DNA from: Meira nashicola
Lineage: Eukaryota; Basidiomycota; Exobasidiomycetes; Exobasidiales; Brachybasidiaceae
Assembly: GCA_001600355.1 (NCBI GenBank)
Contig: BCJU01000001.1
Span: 1,881,178 to 1,945,177 of the forward strand
Direction: 5' to 3'
Length of the DNA stretch: 64,000 nt
Made by a program: the position numbers and the translations under genes. Positions 10,323-20,551 of the stretch are shown piece by piece. Position 1 is the first letter of the stretch, and each line of letters begins with the position of its first letter. The notes beneath the pieces were generated by a model that saw only the letters and a list, made by a program, of their open reading frames with translations, ran no database searches and was not told where the DNA came from.

Positions 10323-11653
10323 CAGGTCATGATTTGCTCATTATCATCGTGTTTGTAATGTGGAAGGAAAAAATGAAGCTATTGTGCATGCACGGACTAA
10401 AGATGCATTTTTCCTTCACAAGCGCTCATTGCTTATCTCATCAGGGGCGAGAAAGATCTCCTCGAAGCTTAACACAATAGAAGCGCAGCGACAAAATATG
10501 CCTGAGCACACAAAATTAGCTTTTCTACTTTATGATAAAAATAGGGACCACTGATAACACAGGGCACGCAAGTTGACGTGTGTCAATAACATTTTAAGCC
10601 CTGAACAATGACCAAAAAAGTTCATACGCGTAGCAATGATATACTGTTGTACTGCAATGAAACCCTATTTTTGAGCCACGGGATCGCGTGGTCAAAATTA
10701 GTCAAGCGAAAAGCCATTTTTGGAAGAAATCGAAACGATGGAAAAATAAATTTTATGAAAAAGACGTCATCTCGCTCGGGGCTGTGTTTACTGAATTTAC
10801 GTCAATCGATTGATAATGATGATCGATTGGATTTTGACATTGCCAGCTCGATGAAAGTAACGATAATTGACTTTCGATAACTCACAATCGATACAAACTT
10901 GCGCCCCGATTCTGCTTACGCCGTCGGTAATTTGGTAGTGCTTAATTTTTTAATTAAAATTTATTTTTGGACTATGTGTAAAATTAGGGGCTATAGGCAG
11001 ATTGGTATCTGCGTGAACTGTGGAGGGGCACTTTCTCACAGATCTTAGAAGCTTGTGCATCAAAGTTGAATTTGAAAAAATTCAGGGCTTCAAACCAACT
11101 AATAGCGTGAATTGAACTTTTTTTTAAGAAGAATGATTCCAATGCCAACTCACGAGTGCAGGCTATCTAGATGCATGGTTTGTATTGCCTGCCTCATTTT
11201 GACAGTTTCAGTGCCGATTATGCGTTTGTGTGACTTAAACGCGTAACCTGTAGCCGCGCAAAAAGGCACAGCATAAGCGGAAGAAGCAGATTCTTTGTGC
11301 ATATTGTACTTGATTAGCAGGCGGCCCTTTGTGAAATTTCCTGTTCAATTTCGTGTAATAATGAAGATCGAAGGAAATCGAAAAGAAGTGGCATTATCAA
11401 TCGAATTCTCCTGATGTTTCATCACCATCACGAGATTGAAAATCAACCTACCCTATCTTCTTGATTAACCTTGGCACATACGTGCTCCCATCTTCATACA
11501 AGCACAAACCTCTTCGAACCAAAAATACACTGACGGCCTCGCATTCAAAGTGCGTTGTGCCTGAAGTTACGATACTCAAATAAGGATTGAGCTGGACCTC
11601 CATCTATAGAAAACACTTCTCTTCCATACCAATAAAGATTATAAGCTCTCATC
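10323..11653. other. divergent intergenic region, hypothetical protein / CSC1
   Basis: About 1.3 kb with no supported gene. It serves as upstream region for both flanking genes. It holds two ACGCGT hexamers (10626-10631 and 11239-11244). A 90-codon frame at 10608-10880 is the longest ATG frame and has no recognisable content. Short C/T-rich tracts precede the CSC1 ATG. Confidence 0.45.
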
Positions 11654-14600
11654 ATGTCACAGACTGGAGGAGGGAGCGATATCCCCTCGCAAATCGCAAA
11701 AGCTCTTCAAGATAGTTCTAAAGCTGATGTGGAGAAAGTGGGAATCGCATTGGGCGTCTTTGTTGCAGCATCATTAGCAACTGTGATAGGCTTTGAAATT
11801 CTAAGAGCAAATAACAAGATCGTCTATGAACCAAAAAGAAAATACGCAGAAGCTGGAGGGCCGGCTCCTCCTCCGCTTTCGTATTCTTTCTTTGGTTGGA
11901 TGGCACCCACTTGGCGATATTCGGAAGATGATATGTTGGCCAATGCCGGTATGGATGCTGTCGTGTTTTTACGTTTCATTCGGCTATGCTGTTGGATTTG
12001 TACCGCTTTGGCTGTCATCTTGGGTGCAACGCTCATCCCAGTCGATTTGATATACAATCTGAAAATTAAATCTGGTTCTCAAGATTACACTTCCAAAGGA
12101 ACGGCACTTTCGGTAATCACTTTGGCAGAAATGAATGGCGCTTTCTTGTACGCTCACGTAATCATGAGTTATGTAGCAGTGATTGTGACCTTGTTCTTTA
12201 TCTTTAGATGGTACAAACATATGGTCGTGCTGCGATGGAAGTACTTCCGCTCTGAAGCTTATCAAAACAGTTTTGCCGCTCGTACACTCATGCTTACCAG
12301 TGTGCCACGTCAATTGCAATCTGATGCAGCCCTTTCCGGTCTCTTGTCTAGCATTGGTTTACCTTATCCTACAACGGAAGTGCATATCGGTCGTGTTGTC
12401 GGTTCTTTGCCAGAATTGATCGAAAAGCATGATGAAATGGTTCGCAAGCTCGAACATGTTTTAGCCAAGCATCTTAAAGATCCAAACAACGTACCATCAA
12501 AGCGACCTACGATTCGTACATCTAGATTTGGAGGTGAAAAGGTTGATGCAATAGATTATTACACCGCCCAGATCAATAAATTGGAAGCAGCTGTGGAAAA
12601 TTGGCGGGAACGTATCGCAGAAAAGAAACCGGAATCGTATGGATTCGCATCATTGGCAGCTGTACCTTATGCTCATGCTGCCGCCAAATCTCTCAAGAAA
12701 AAGAAGCCAAACGGAGTGGAAATCGAATTGTCATCTGATCCTCGTAATATCTTGTGGAAGAATTTGACATTGACCAAAGTGCAACGCTTCCGATTGAGTT
12801 CTACTGGATTTATTTATTTGTTAATCCTCCTGTTCGTCAATGCCGTTCCCCTTCTTGCCGTTGCATTGATTGCGCAAATGAGTTCATTTGCCAATTATTT
12901 ACCTTTCTTACGCTCCTGGCAAAATTCAAGCGGATGGACGTTCAGTTTAGTCGCCGGTTTGCTACCTCCAGCAATTTCAGGTGTGATGGGTTACTTTTTA
13001 CCAATTTTGATGCGTAAGATTGCCAAATATCGCGGTGAACAGACACGAACAAAGTTGGATAAAGTCGTCACAGGGCAATTTTTTGGATTTTTGGTTATCT
13101 CTCAATTTATCTTTTTCTCCTTGATTGGTGTATTCATCACATCGATTGCAACAGTCGTTGGGGAGATTGTCAATCACAGTAGTGGAAGCGAAATTTTCAA
13201 CACCTTACGTGATCAAACAGATGTGATCAAAAAGCAATTCTTGAACATGAGTAATTATTGGTTAACTTGGTTGCCATTGCGAATGTGGATGTCCACCTTT
13301 GATCTTGCTCAAGGTATCAAATTAGTCCTTGTATGGATTCAAAAAGGATTCTTTGGAAGAACGCCAAGAGATGTTCGCGAATACACCAAGCCACCAACGT
13401 TTGAATATGCAATTTATTACGCAAACTTTTTGTTCTTATTTGCCGTTGGTGCCATTTATGGAGTTTTGGCTCCTTTAGTTATGATTTTCACTGCAGTCGT
13501 GTTTTGGGTTTCTTTGGCTTGTTACAAATACCAATTCATGTACGTTTCAGTTTCCAAGGTCGAATCAGGTGGTGCGCTATGGCGTTTGATCGTTAATCGA
13601 CTTTTGATCGTTTTGGTGCTGATGCAAGTGATTTTGATGTTTGTCGTCGCTTTGGATCCGGCTGATTTGGTGAACAGAATCGTAAAAGTTGCCCTTTGCG
13701 CTCCTCCGATCGTTCTCGTTCTTGCATTCAAGGTTTATTGTCGTAATAGGTTTGACAACATGTACGATTGGTATATTCCTGATCCATCCGAAATGGCAAA
13801 AGTTCACGTCCATCATGGCGATCAACGTCATCATCGTTTGCAACGCCGCTTTGGGCATCCGAGCTTACATCAACAATTGTTCACACCTTTGGTACACGCT
13901 CGTGTCAAACATTTGTTACCGCAAGTATATCATGGTAGATTGGAGCATTCTGGTGTGGTAGATGTTGCAGGTCGTAAATTGGAAGCGGAAGAAGTTGTTG
14001 GAGGATTAAAGATTGCCGCTGTTGAAGATGATCAATTAGAATACGATCCAAAGATGGATAGCGATGGTCAAAGTGTTACCAGTATGTCAACAATGACTTC
14101 ACGTTTCCCTCAACGAAAAGGTACAGGTGATACGCAATTTCAAAGTCAATATCAGGCATACTTGGCAGGTGCAGGTCCAATTTCACGCACTGATTTACAG
14201 GATACGTATGAAATGAGCGATATGCGTGATAGTCAAGAAAATTTGTTGGAAAAGAGAGGTAATGTTGCTATGGGACCGATTTCACATAATCGCAAACAAT
14301 CTGGCAATACTATGTATTCGTATGGAACACCTTATGCTACTCCGCAAGCCACACCTGGTTTAGAATATCCTCCTGGTATGGACATAAGCCAACAGCAAAT
14401 GTATCACACAAATAATGGCAGCAATATTAGTCTAACAGGAAACGGAGGCTATTTCCAAGGAGGTCGACAAAGCCCTGCTAATATGTACAGCAATTATGGA
14501 GGCGGTCAACAAATTCGACAACAAAGGTCAAACGGATCTTTCGGAGGTATGCAGCCAAACAGAACTGCTTCACCAGCTCAAATGAATTCTTCACCGCAAA

Positions 14601-14908
14601 TGGGACCTATTCGTAGCACACCTTCTCCAATGAATCAATTCCATGGTGGCGGCGGCGGCGGCCAAAGAAGGCAAGGATCGGCTGGATCAGCACATATGTT
14701 AAATCAACAAGGATATGGTGGTCAACCTCCTTACTATAATGCAGCAGAAATGTACTCTTCACAACCTGCACAGGCTCCTGCTCCTCCACAACCGCAATAC
14801 TATAATCCATATGGTGCTTCACCACAACAATCTCCTCAATCCAATCGAGGCGGTCAAAATGGCGGTAATAATTGGAACGGATATAATTATGGTGGTGGTC
14901 GTGCTTAA
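11654..14908 (+). CDS. CSC1: CSC1/OSCA1-like calcium-permeable osmosensitive channel (DUF221 family)
   Basis: A 1084-residue multipass membrane protein with the three-part architecture of the family. The N-terminal RSN1-type TM region (about 28-190) has a first helix at IALGVFVAASLATVIGF and further helices near 105-130 and 160-185. A cytosolic PHM7-type domain spans about 200-370. The large 7-TM channel region spans about 380-700. Homologues conduct Ca2+ in response to hyperosmotic stress, or act in late exocytosis. The last 300 residues form an unusual hydrophilic Gln/Asn/Gly/Ser/Tyr-rich tail with a short GGC-encoded glycine run. The start is the ATG at 11654. No intron is required, which is notable for a gene of this size in a basidiomycete. 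Confidence 0.94.
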   Translation: MSQTGGGSDIPSQIAKALQDSSKADVEKVGIALGVFVAASLATVIGFEILRANNKIVYEPKRKYAEAGGPAPPPLSYSFFGWMAPTWRYSEDDMLANAGMDAVVFLRFIRLCCWICTALAVILGATLIPVDLIYNLKIKSGSQDYTSKGTALSVITLAEMNGAFLYAHVIMSYVAVIVTLFFIFRWYKHMVVLRWKYFRSEAYQNSFAARTLMLTSVPRQLQSDAALSGLLSSIGLPYPTTEVHIGRVVGSLPELIEKHDEMVRKLEHVLAKHLKDPNNVPSKRPTIRTSRFGGEKVDAIDYYTAQINKLEAAVENWRERIAEKKPESYGFASLAAVPYAHAAAKSLKKKKPNGVEIELSSDPRNILWKNLTLTKVQRFRLSSTGFIYLLILLFVNAVPLLAVALIAQMSSFANYLPFLRSWQNSSGWTFSLVAGLLPPAISGVMGYFLPILMRKIAKYRGEQTRTKLDKVVTGQFFGFLVISQFIFFSLIGVFITSIATVVGEIVNHSSGSEIFNTLRDQTDVIKKQFLNMSNYWLTWLPLRMWMSTFDLAQGIKLVLVWIQKGFFGRTPRDVREYTKPPTFEYAIYYANFLFLFAVGAIYGVLAPLVMIFTAVVFWVSLACYKYQFMYVSVSKVESGGALWRLIVNRLLIVLVLMQVILMFVVALDPADLVNRIVKVALCAPPIVLVLAFKVYCRNRFDNMYDWYIPDPSEMAKVHVHHGDQRHHRLQRRFGHPSLHQQLFTPLVHARVKHLLPQVYHGRLEHSGVVDVAGRKLEAEEVVGGLKIAAVEDDQLEYDPKMDSDGQSVTSMSTMTSRFPQRKGTGDTQFQSQYQAYLAGAGPISRTDLQDTYEMSDMRDSQENLLEKRGNVAMGPISHNRKQSGNTMYSYGTPYATPQATPGLEYPPGMDISQQQMYHTNNGSNISLTGNGGYFQGGRQSPANMYSNYGGGQQIRQQRSNGSFGGMQPNRTASPAQMNSSPQMGPIRSTPSPMNQFHGGGGGGQRRQGSAGSAHMLNQQGYGGQPPYYNAAEMYSSQPAQAPAPPQPQYYNPYGASPQQSPQSNRGGQNGGNNWNGYNYGGGRA

Positions 14909-16680
14909 TGGACAGTTTTCTTATGCTTGCCTTTTTCACTTCTTTCTTTGCCTTTCTCTTTCTATCTTTTTTCTCTCTGGTTTCCATGCATACGTACCAT
15001 AAAAAGCATTCTCTTCTCTCCTCCCTTTCGTACACACACACTGTATCACAATCACTTGACATGAATCCGATCGTAAGATTAAATGCTCGAATGAGGTACT
15101 GTTTTGATGCAGATTTTTTACATGATTTTTAAATGAGGTACCAAACAATCGGATTTGACAAGAACGGAGATTGTTGATATGATAAGAGCACAAATTATTA
15201 CTCGATTCGGATGTAAGCTTCCATGAAAATGAATATCATCGTCAAATGTGGGGTAAAAAACAATTGAAATAAATGAGAAGTTATTATCGGTACATCAAAT
15301 TATACAGTAATATTGTGTGGGGTATGGGGTAAAAGGCTGAATAATATTCGCTCAAATATCTTATGCCACCAATGTCGTTTTACGGGCCGAAAGGGAGGCT
15401 ACCAAATTAATGGCACAATCTTCATTTCGCAATGGCAAAAGATAGCGGATCATGAATATATAAATATGCAAAAAATGCTGAGTTGGTTATTAAGAAACCC
15501 CCATATTTCCCCATAACTTCTTTTTACGGGGTCAATGTCACACTACCTGATAAACAAAAGTATTTTTTTATTGTATCCTCACTCAGATTGTGTGTAGAGA
15601 TGATTGAGTTGCAATTCTTGCCCCAACGAAGGACGTTGAAGAGGAAAAAAAGAAGCTAGTCTTTAATACCATCAACGGGCATCTTTGCCTCACCTTTTTA
15701 TTGTGTATATTCACAATTCGGTGGGTCTTCGGTAGATTTCATGTAATCAAAGGTACGCTAAAAAGAGAAAACAATGTTCCAGGGGTTAAATTGGCACACA
15801 ACGATTTTGTTCCTATTAAAACAATTGATCTATTACCAGACTGGCGCGTATACTGGTGCCGTGCAAGGGTATTGAATCGGCGAATAAAATATACCTTTTT
15901 TTCCTGCGCCGTTGTGTGCGTACTCACATAGACTATATTCTAAGCCGAATCCGTACACAGTTTTTTGGCCTGATTTTATTCGCCGTTTTTACAACTCATC
16001 TCTTTTCTCGCACTAGAGGTCTGGTTTCGGCTAAAAGGGGAAGAGCAATGCATCTGCATTGGGTTTGGTAAAAGTTCTTCCGATGGGTCGAAAAAAAACA
16101 ATAAATGTCATCATAGAAAAAACTTAACAGGCAGATCCAGAGTTTGATTCTACAGGTACATATTCTAGTATAGATTTACGATTTTGCTCGCATTCTATCA
16201 AGCCGAGAAAAAGCTGTGTTCAGAATATGATCACAATGAATCAAGCTCAGATCTTCCGCTTTAAAACGGAGTATACGAGTTTTGTAGAATATATGCAATA
16301 TATTGTCATTTTCATGCATTTTTCCTCTGACGATCAAGAATATATGCGTGTGTGCCTTTAATCGGTGTTTCGGTCTGAGCAAAGAGAAAGACCTTTGCCT
16401 ACCCCACAGAGAGGTCGAATGCCGAAAGAAAAAAGAAGAGCATCTTTTTCTGTTTTCAAGAGAGAGAGGCTGTCTTGGCGAGGCTTGTCCTGCATTGTGG
16501 ACGTGTGAAGGAGAAAAAAAGGTATGGATGATGAAAAGTTATTTAAGCCGATTATTGGATTTCGTACCCTTCTTTGCCATCCCACCATCCTTTAAGTCTG
16601 CACCTTCAAGCAGATACTTTGAATCTGATATTGAACTCGATTATCTTCTTCCTTCACAAATACCAACAACATCTGCAACA
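14909..16680. other. intergenic region upstream of the sugar transporter
   Basis: About 1.8 kb with no supported gene. It contains CreA/Mig1-like GTGGGG hexamers at 15248-15253 and 15317-15322, but these are too short to be significant and lie more than 1.3 kb from the transporter ATG. The final 380 bases stay open in the transporter frame, with in-frame ATGs at 16528 and 16531, so a longer N-terminus is possible. Confidence 0.4.
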
Positions 16681-18405
16681 ATGGGTGGTGCAGGAGGCGG
16701 CGCTGGTTTAGCACCAGTAGCGGGAGCAGAAAAATTCTTTTCAAAGCAAAATTTGCGCCCTTTATTCTTTTGCATGTTAGCAACTTTAGGTGCTTTTTCG
16801 TACGGATATGATGGTCAATATTGGGCTTCATGTATTCAAATGCCACGCTTTTTGCGTGATTTTGGTGTTCAAGGTCCTGATGGAGTTTATTTTTATCCTT
16901 CAAATGAGAAATCATACTCTACAAGTATCGTTCAAGCAGGTGAATTTGCCGGTGCTTTGGTTGCAGGTCCTGTTGGTGATTTCTTAGGCCGTCGTGGTAC
17001 TTTCCATGCAGCTTCATTGTGTTTGATTATTGGTGCTTTATTGCAAATTATCGTTGTAGGAAGCGTAGGCTTACTCACGGGAGGACGCGCGATCCTCGGA
17101 ATGGGTATTGGACTTTTGGCAAACACGACACCTTTATACCTTTCGGAAATCTCAACAGTTGCAATTCGTGGTGTCGTTGTTGGTTCATGGCAGCTCCTTC
17201 TCGCAATCGGACAAGTCATAGGAGCCGTTGTGGGACAAGCAACTTCAAAGCGTGAAGATACAGGAGCATGGCGAATTCCGATCGCGGTCATCTTTGCTTT
17301 GGCTTTATGCTTGATCACAATCCAATTCATTATTCCAGAATCACCGCGTTGGTTAGTAAACAAAGGCAAAGATGATAAAGCGATCAAAGCTCTGTACAAA
17401 TTGAACAAAGATCAACAAGATCCAGAAGCAATCGTTCAAATTCAATTACGCTCTTTCCAAGAAGCAAAACGCGAAGAAGAAGAATTGGGTAAAGATTCAG
17501 GTTGGAAGTCGTTATTCACACGAAAGGAAGAATTACGTAAATTGATGATCGTTTGCGGTGTTTTATCGGCTCAACAAATTAACGGTGTTCAATTCATCTT
17601 TTCATACACAACAAACTTCTTTGCCGTTGCAACAGGTACTTCCCCTACTGACACAGATAAAGCATTCATCTACACGATCATCGTAACTGTGATCGAAGTC
17701 GTTGGTGTGATTTTCAGTTTTGGTGTCGTTAATCGATTCGGACGTAGACCTTTGTTAATTTGGACTTCGATTCCCATGTTTGCTTCTCTTTTCATCATGG
17801 CAGCTTTAGGCGCAATTCATCGTCAACGTACTCAAGTAGAAAATAACGTTGTCGTTGCAATGATTTGTATCTTTGTCTTCTTCTTCAACGTTGCTTGGGG
17901 TCCTTTGGCTTGGGTTGTCGCTTCAGAATGTGCAGTTGGTGCAAATCGTCAAAAGTTGATGTCTTTAGGTTCAGCTTGTTTCTTCTTGTGGGCATTCATT
18001 GTTGCATTCACTCTTCCTTACCTATTTGATGCTGATAAAGCTAATCTAGGAACTCAAATTGGATGGATTTATGGGGTGGGCACAATCCTAGGGATTTTAT
18101 TCACCTACTTCTGTGTTCCTGAAACTAGTGGTCGTACATTGGAAGAAATTGCGGAAATGATCAACGCTCGTGTTCCAACGCGCAAATGGACAACTTACAT
18201 CACCTCCGTTGATCGTGATGGAATGAACGGTTTAAATGAAGATCAACATGATGCTACGATCTTGTCAAAGAATGATAGCGATAGCGAAGACAAAAAGGTG
18301 AATAAGAATGGCGAAAAGACAAGCGTTACAGATGCAGATGAAAATCCATCAAACGGCGATCATTCTTCCGGTATGCGTGATTTGGATTCAGAAGAAAGAC
18401 AATGA
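16681..18405 (+). CDS. MFS sugar transporter
   Basis: A 574-residue plasma-membrane sugar porter with 12 predicted TM segments. Family motifs are in the right order: a DFLGRRG loop after TM2, PESPRWLVNKGK after TM6, QQINGVQF in TM7, RFGRRPLL between TM8 and TM9, GPLAWVVASE in TM10 and PETSGRTLEEI after TM12. The N- and C-termini are short and hydrophilic, and the C-terminus is Ser/Asp-rich. The ATG at 16681 follows an ACATCTGCAACA leader and starts a Gly/Ala-rich head typical of these transporters. Earlier in-frame ATGs at 16528/16531 would add 51 residues with no family support. Substrate (hexose, alpha-glucoside or other) cannot be told. Some glucose-type porters share these motifs with quinate and lactose permeases. 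Confidence 0.93.
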   Translation: MGGAGGGAGLAPVAGAEKFFSKQNLRPLFFCMLATLGAFSYGYDGQYWASCIQMPRFLRDFGVQGPDGVYFYPSNEKSYSTSIVQAGEFAGALVAGPVGDFLGRRGTFHAASLCLIIGALLQIIVVGSVGLLTGGRAILGMGIGLLANTTPLYLSEISTVAIRGVVVGSWQLLLAIGQVIGAVVGQATSKREDTGAWRIPIAVIFALALCLITIQFIIPESPRWLVNKGKDDKAIKALYKLNKDQQDPEAIVQIQLRSFQEAKREEEELGKDSGWKSLFTRKEELRKLMIVCGVLSAQQINGVQFIFSYTTNFFAVATGTSPTDTDKAFIYTIIVTVIEVVGVIFSFGVVNRFGRRPLLIWTSIPMFASLFIMAALGAIHRQRTQVENNVVVAMICIFVFFFNVAWGPLAWVVASECAVGANRQKLMSLGSACFFLWAFIVAFTLPYLFDADKANLGTQIGWIYGVGTILGILFTYFCVPETSGRTLEEIAEMINARVPTRKWTTYITSVDRDGMNGLNEDQHDATILSKNDSDSEDKKVNKNGEKTSVTDADENPSNGDHSSGMRDLDSEERQ

Positions 18406-18610
18406 TTAAATTGTACTTCTATTCTATCTGATCTAGGCTCTTATTTCATCAATATTGTTATACTATATCTTAATCGTTTTTGTACTATATTCATTATAAA
18501 AAATCAAATGATTCCTTTTCCCATTTGATTGTTGATTGCGTTTAGGAGCGTGACTGGATTTACACCCGCTCTAATTTTTAACTTCTCTAACCACAAAACT
18601 GATTGGCTAG

Positions 18611-18644
18611 AAAAAATTCTGTGTAAATTTACACAGAATTTTTT
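18611..18644. repeat. 34-bp perfect palindrome
   Basis: Two 17-base arms with no spacer, centred between 18627 and 18628. The arm begins with six A, continues TTCTGTGTAAA, and the second arm is its exact reverse complement. As RNA it would form a near loop-less hairpin, and as DNA it could extrude a cruciform. It sits 206 bases after the sugar transporter stop. Its role is unknown: a transcript-end hairpin, a dimeric factor site or a chance event are all possible. Confidence 0.85.
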
Positions 18645-18946
18645 TTTAGGGCGGACTTACGCGTACATGATTGCTAGGAGGTTCGGCGGGGTGTTGCTTT
18701 AAGTTTTTTGACACTGGACCCCAGGGTAACGACCCTATTTAACAATGAATGGAAAAAGACAAGACGACTTCTGGTGCATTCTGCATTGCGTTGCGCCGGC
18801 GCATTAGCCAGCGCAAAAGGCACTTTGCGTGTAGATTATTTTCAATTATAAACCGGATGGGACCCTGCCTAAGGCGCACATTATAGTCTAGTATGGTAAT
18901 CTCTTTCTTGTTCACGCATTGGCCAAAAGTGAGTTTGAAATTCTAG

Positions 18947-19027
18947 ATGATTGATAGTGACTACGATATCCTATTCTACCATCCAAAAGTCGTGAAGCGA
19001 TCTCGCGCTCTCTTAAAGGGATCTTGA
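18947..19027 (+). other. upstream ORF before the NAD(P)HX epimerase
   Basis: A 26-codon ATG frame whose TGA stop lies 177 bases before the epimerase ATG at 19204 and overlaps a TTG in the epimerase frame. It would matter only if the transcript starts upstream of it, which cannot be seen here. Confidence 0.3.
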
Positions 19028-19203
19028 ATCATTGTGGCGTGTTCACCATTTTTCGGTATCACTCTTTCCCACGTAAGGCACTTCGATTCAATTCAATCAA
19101 AATTAGCCTTGCCTCGATTCAACAACGTTCAACAAAATTTTCATTTTCTGACAATCGACCAATCTTTCCAACTTTTGACACTTTCCGTTTTGCATCCAAC
19201 AAA

Positions 19204-20148
19204 ATGACTTCATCTGTTCAACATACAGATTCCGGAGCTACAGGAATAGCACAATCAACTCCATCCTTACAAACTCCAATTTCAGGAACAACTCAAGAAT
19301 TACGTTATATAGATGCCGAAACTGCGGTAAAGATTGACGAACAACTTTTATCGGAAGAAGGAGGTTTTAGTATCGATCAATTGATGGAATTAGCAGGATT
19401 ATCATGCGCACAAACAGTTTTTGCTTGTTATCCTCCTTTAACTTTTGGTACAGTTTTAGTTGCAGCAGGACCGGGAAATCAAGGTGGTGATGGTTTAGTG
19501 GCAGCAAGACATTTAAGTCATTTTGGTTATAGGGTTATGGTTTGGTATCCTAAAGAAGGAAAGACTGAATTATTCAAAAGGTTAAAGAGACAATTGAAAA
19601 ATTTAAACGTTGATTTTGTTGATACGGATGAATTTGATGATGCATTAGAAGAATCAGATGTTGTTTTAGATGCAATCTTTGGATTCTCATTCAAGGGAGA
19701 GCCAAGGGAACCGTTTAAAGAACCATTGGATGCACTGAATAATGATTCAAGAATGGAATTCGAAGCACGTCGTAAAGTACCTCCAATCATTTCGATCGAT
19801 ATTCCATCCGGATGGAACGTTGATCAAGGTAATCAAGACGGAAAGAGATTTACACCACAAGTTATTCTTTCACTAACTGCACCTAAACATGGAATAAAGT
19901 CTTTCACTCTTGGTCCCGAAAAGATTGGAAGGCATTTCTTGGGAGGAAGATTTGTTTCAGATGAAATCGAAGAAAAATTTGCTTTAGCTTTACCCGTTTA
20001 TCCTGGAGATGCTCAAATTGTGGATGTAACAGGGTATGGTGAAATGACACCAGAAGAAGCAAAGCAAAAATTAGAAGAAGAAAGTAAGGAAAGCGTAAAA
20101 GCATCAGAACAAAGGGCAAGGGAAGCAAGAGGCGCTGGGGATGTTTAA
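19204..20148 (+). CDS. NAXE: NAD(P)H-hydrate epimerase (YjeF N-terminal domain)
   Basis: A 314-residue enzyme that interconverts R and S forms of hydrated NAD(P)H so that the matching dehydratase can repair them. The domain starts at about residue 35 (DAETAVKIDEQLL). It shows the nucleotide loop PGNQGGDGLVAARHL, the DAIFGFSFKG segment, SIDIPSGWNVD with the metal-ligand Asp, and TAPKHGIKSF. These are all hallmarks of YjeF_N proteins. Length matches stand-alone eukaryotic epimerases. The ATG at 19204 was chosen as the first in-frame ATG. Upstream, the same frame stays open to 18961 and reads like a mitochondrial presequence rich in Arg, Ser and hydrophobics. An N-terminally extended isoform by splicing or non-AUG initiation is therefore possible. 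The C-terminus is a charged helix. Confidence 0.92.
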   Translation: MTSSVQHTDSGATGIAQSTPSLQTPISGTTQELRYIDAETAVKIDEQLLSEEGGFSIDQLMELAGLSCAQTVFACYPPLTFGTVLVAAGPGNQGGDGLVAARHLSHFGYRVMVWYPKEGKTELFKRLKRQLKNLNVDFVDTDEFDDALEESDVVLDAIFGFSFKGEPREPFKEPLDALNNDSRMEFEARRKVPPIISIDIPSGWNVDQGNQDGKRFTPQVILSLTAPKHGIKSFTLGPEKIGRHFLGGRFVSDEIEEKFALALPVYPGDAQIVDVTGYGEMTPEEAKQKLEEESKESVKASEQRAREARGAGDV

Positions 20149-20551
20149 GTGTTTCAACATGATTATTTCACCCTATCCTTCCTACTTTGCTTACCCCCAT
20201 CACCACTTGGACGATCTTCGCATTCGGGACGGCAACAATTTCGATTAGTCAGGAGAATGGCCTCCGACTTGAAACCTGTACATCATATTTAAGCGATTCA
20301 CTACAATCTTTGGTTTAGCTGTCGCCATGAAAGGAAAAAGGGCTTTTTTTGTGTCCTTTGCATATTTATCATAATCTGAACCTTAATACGAGAAAAGAGA
20401 AAATCATGTTCTTCTTATGCTTATTATACACGCATGCAAATAAGTTGAACAATTTATACCGTAGACATGCAAAAAAATCTTGTTTGAGTCTTTTTTTTAA
20501 GCAAATAAATATTCTCCTCGATTGGGTAAATACAATCATTTTTTAATAAAC
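20149..20551. other. convergent intergenic region, NAXE / ADE16
   Basis: About 400 bases between two converging stop codons. It contains T-rich runs suitable for 3' ends on both strands and no other recognisable element. Confidence 0.4.

Larger units (their letters stand above)
18406..19203. other. intergenic region and leader of the NAD(P)HX epimerase gene
   Basis: About 800 bases. It contains a 34-bp perfect palindrome (18611-18644), immediately followed by GGGCGGACTT (18649-18658) and ACGCGT (18659-18664). It also holds an upstream ORF (18947-19027) and an ATG-less frame from 18961 that runs in phase into the epimerase. See the separate entries. Confidence 0.5.

Noticed and set aside
10608..10880. 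90-codon ATG frame as a gene
   Set aside because: No domain, no signal peptide, no similarity; length is within chance for an AT-rich intergenic region.
15240..15330. GTGGGG hexamers as glucose-repression sites of the sugar transporter
   Set aside because: More than 1.3 kb from the ATG and closer to the end of the CSC1 gene; six-base matches are expected by chance.
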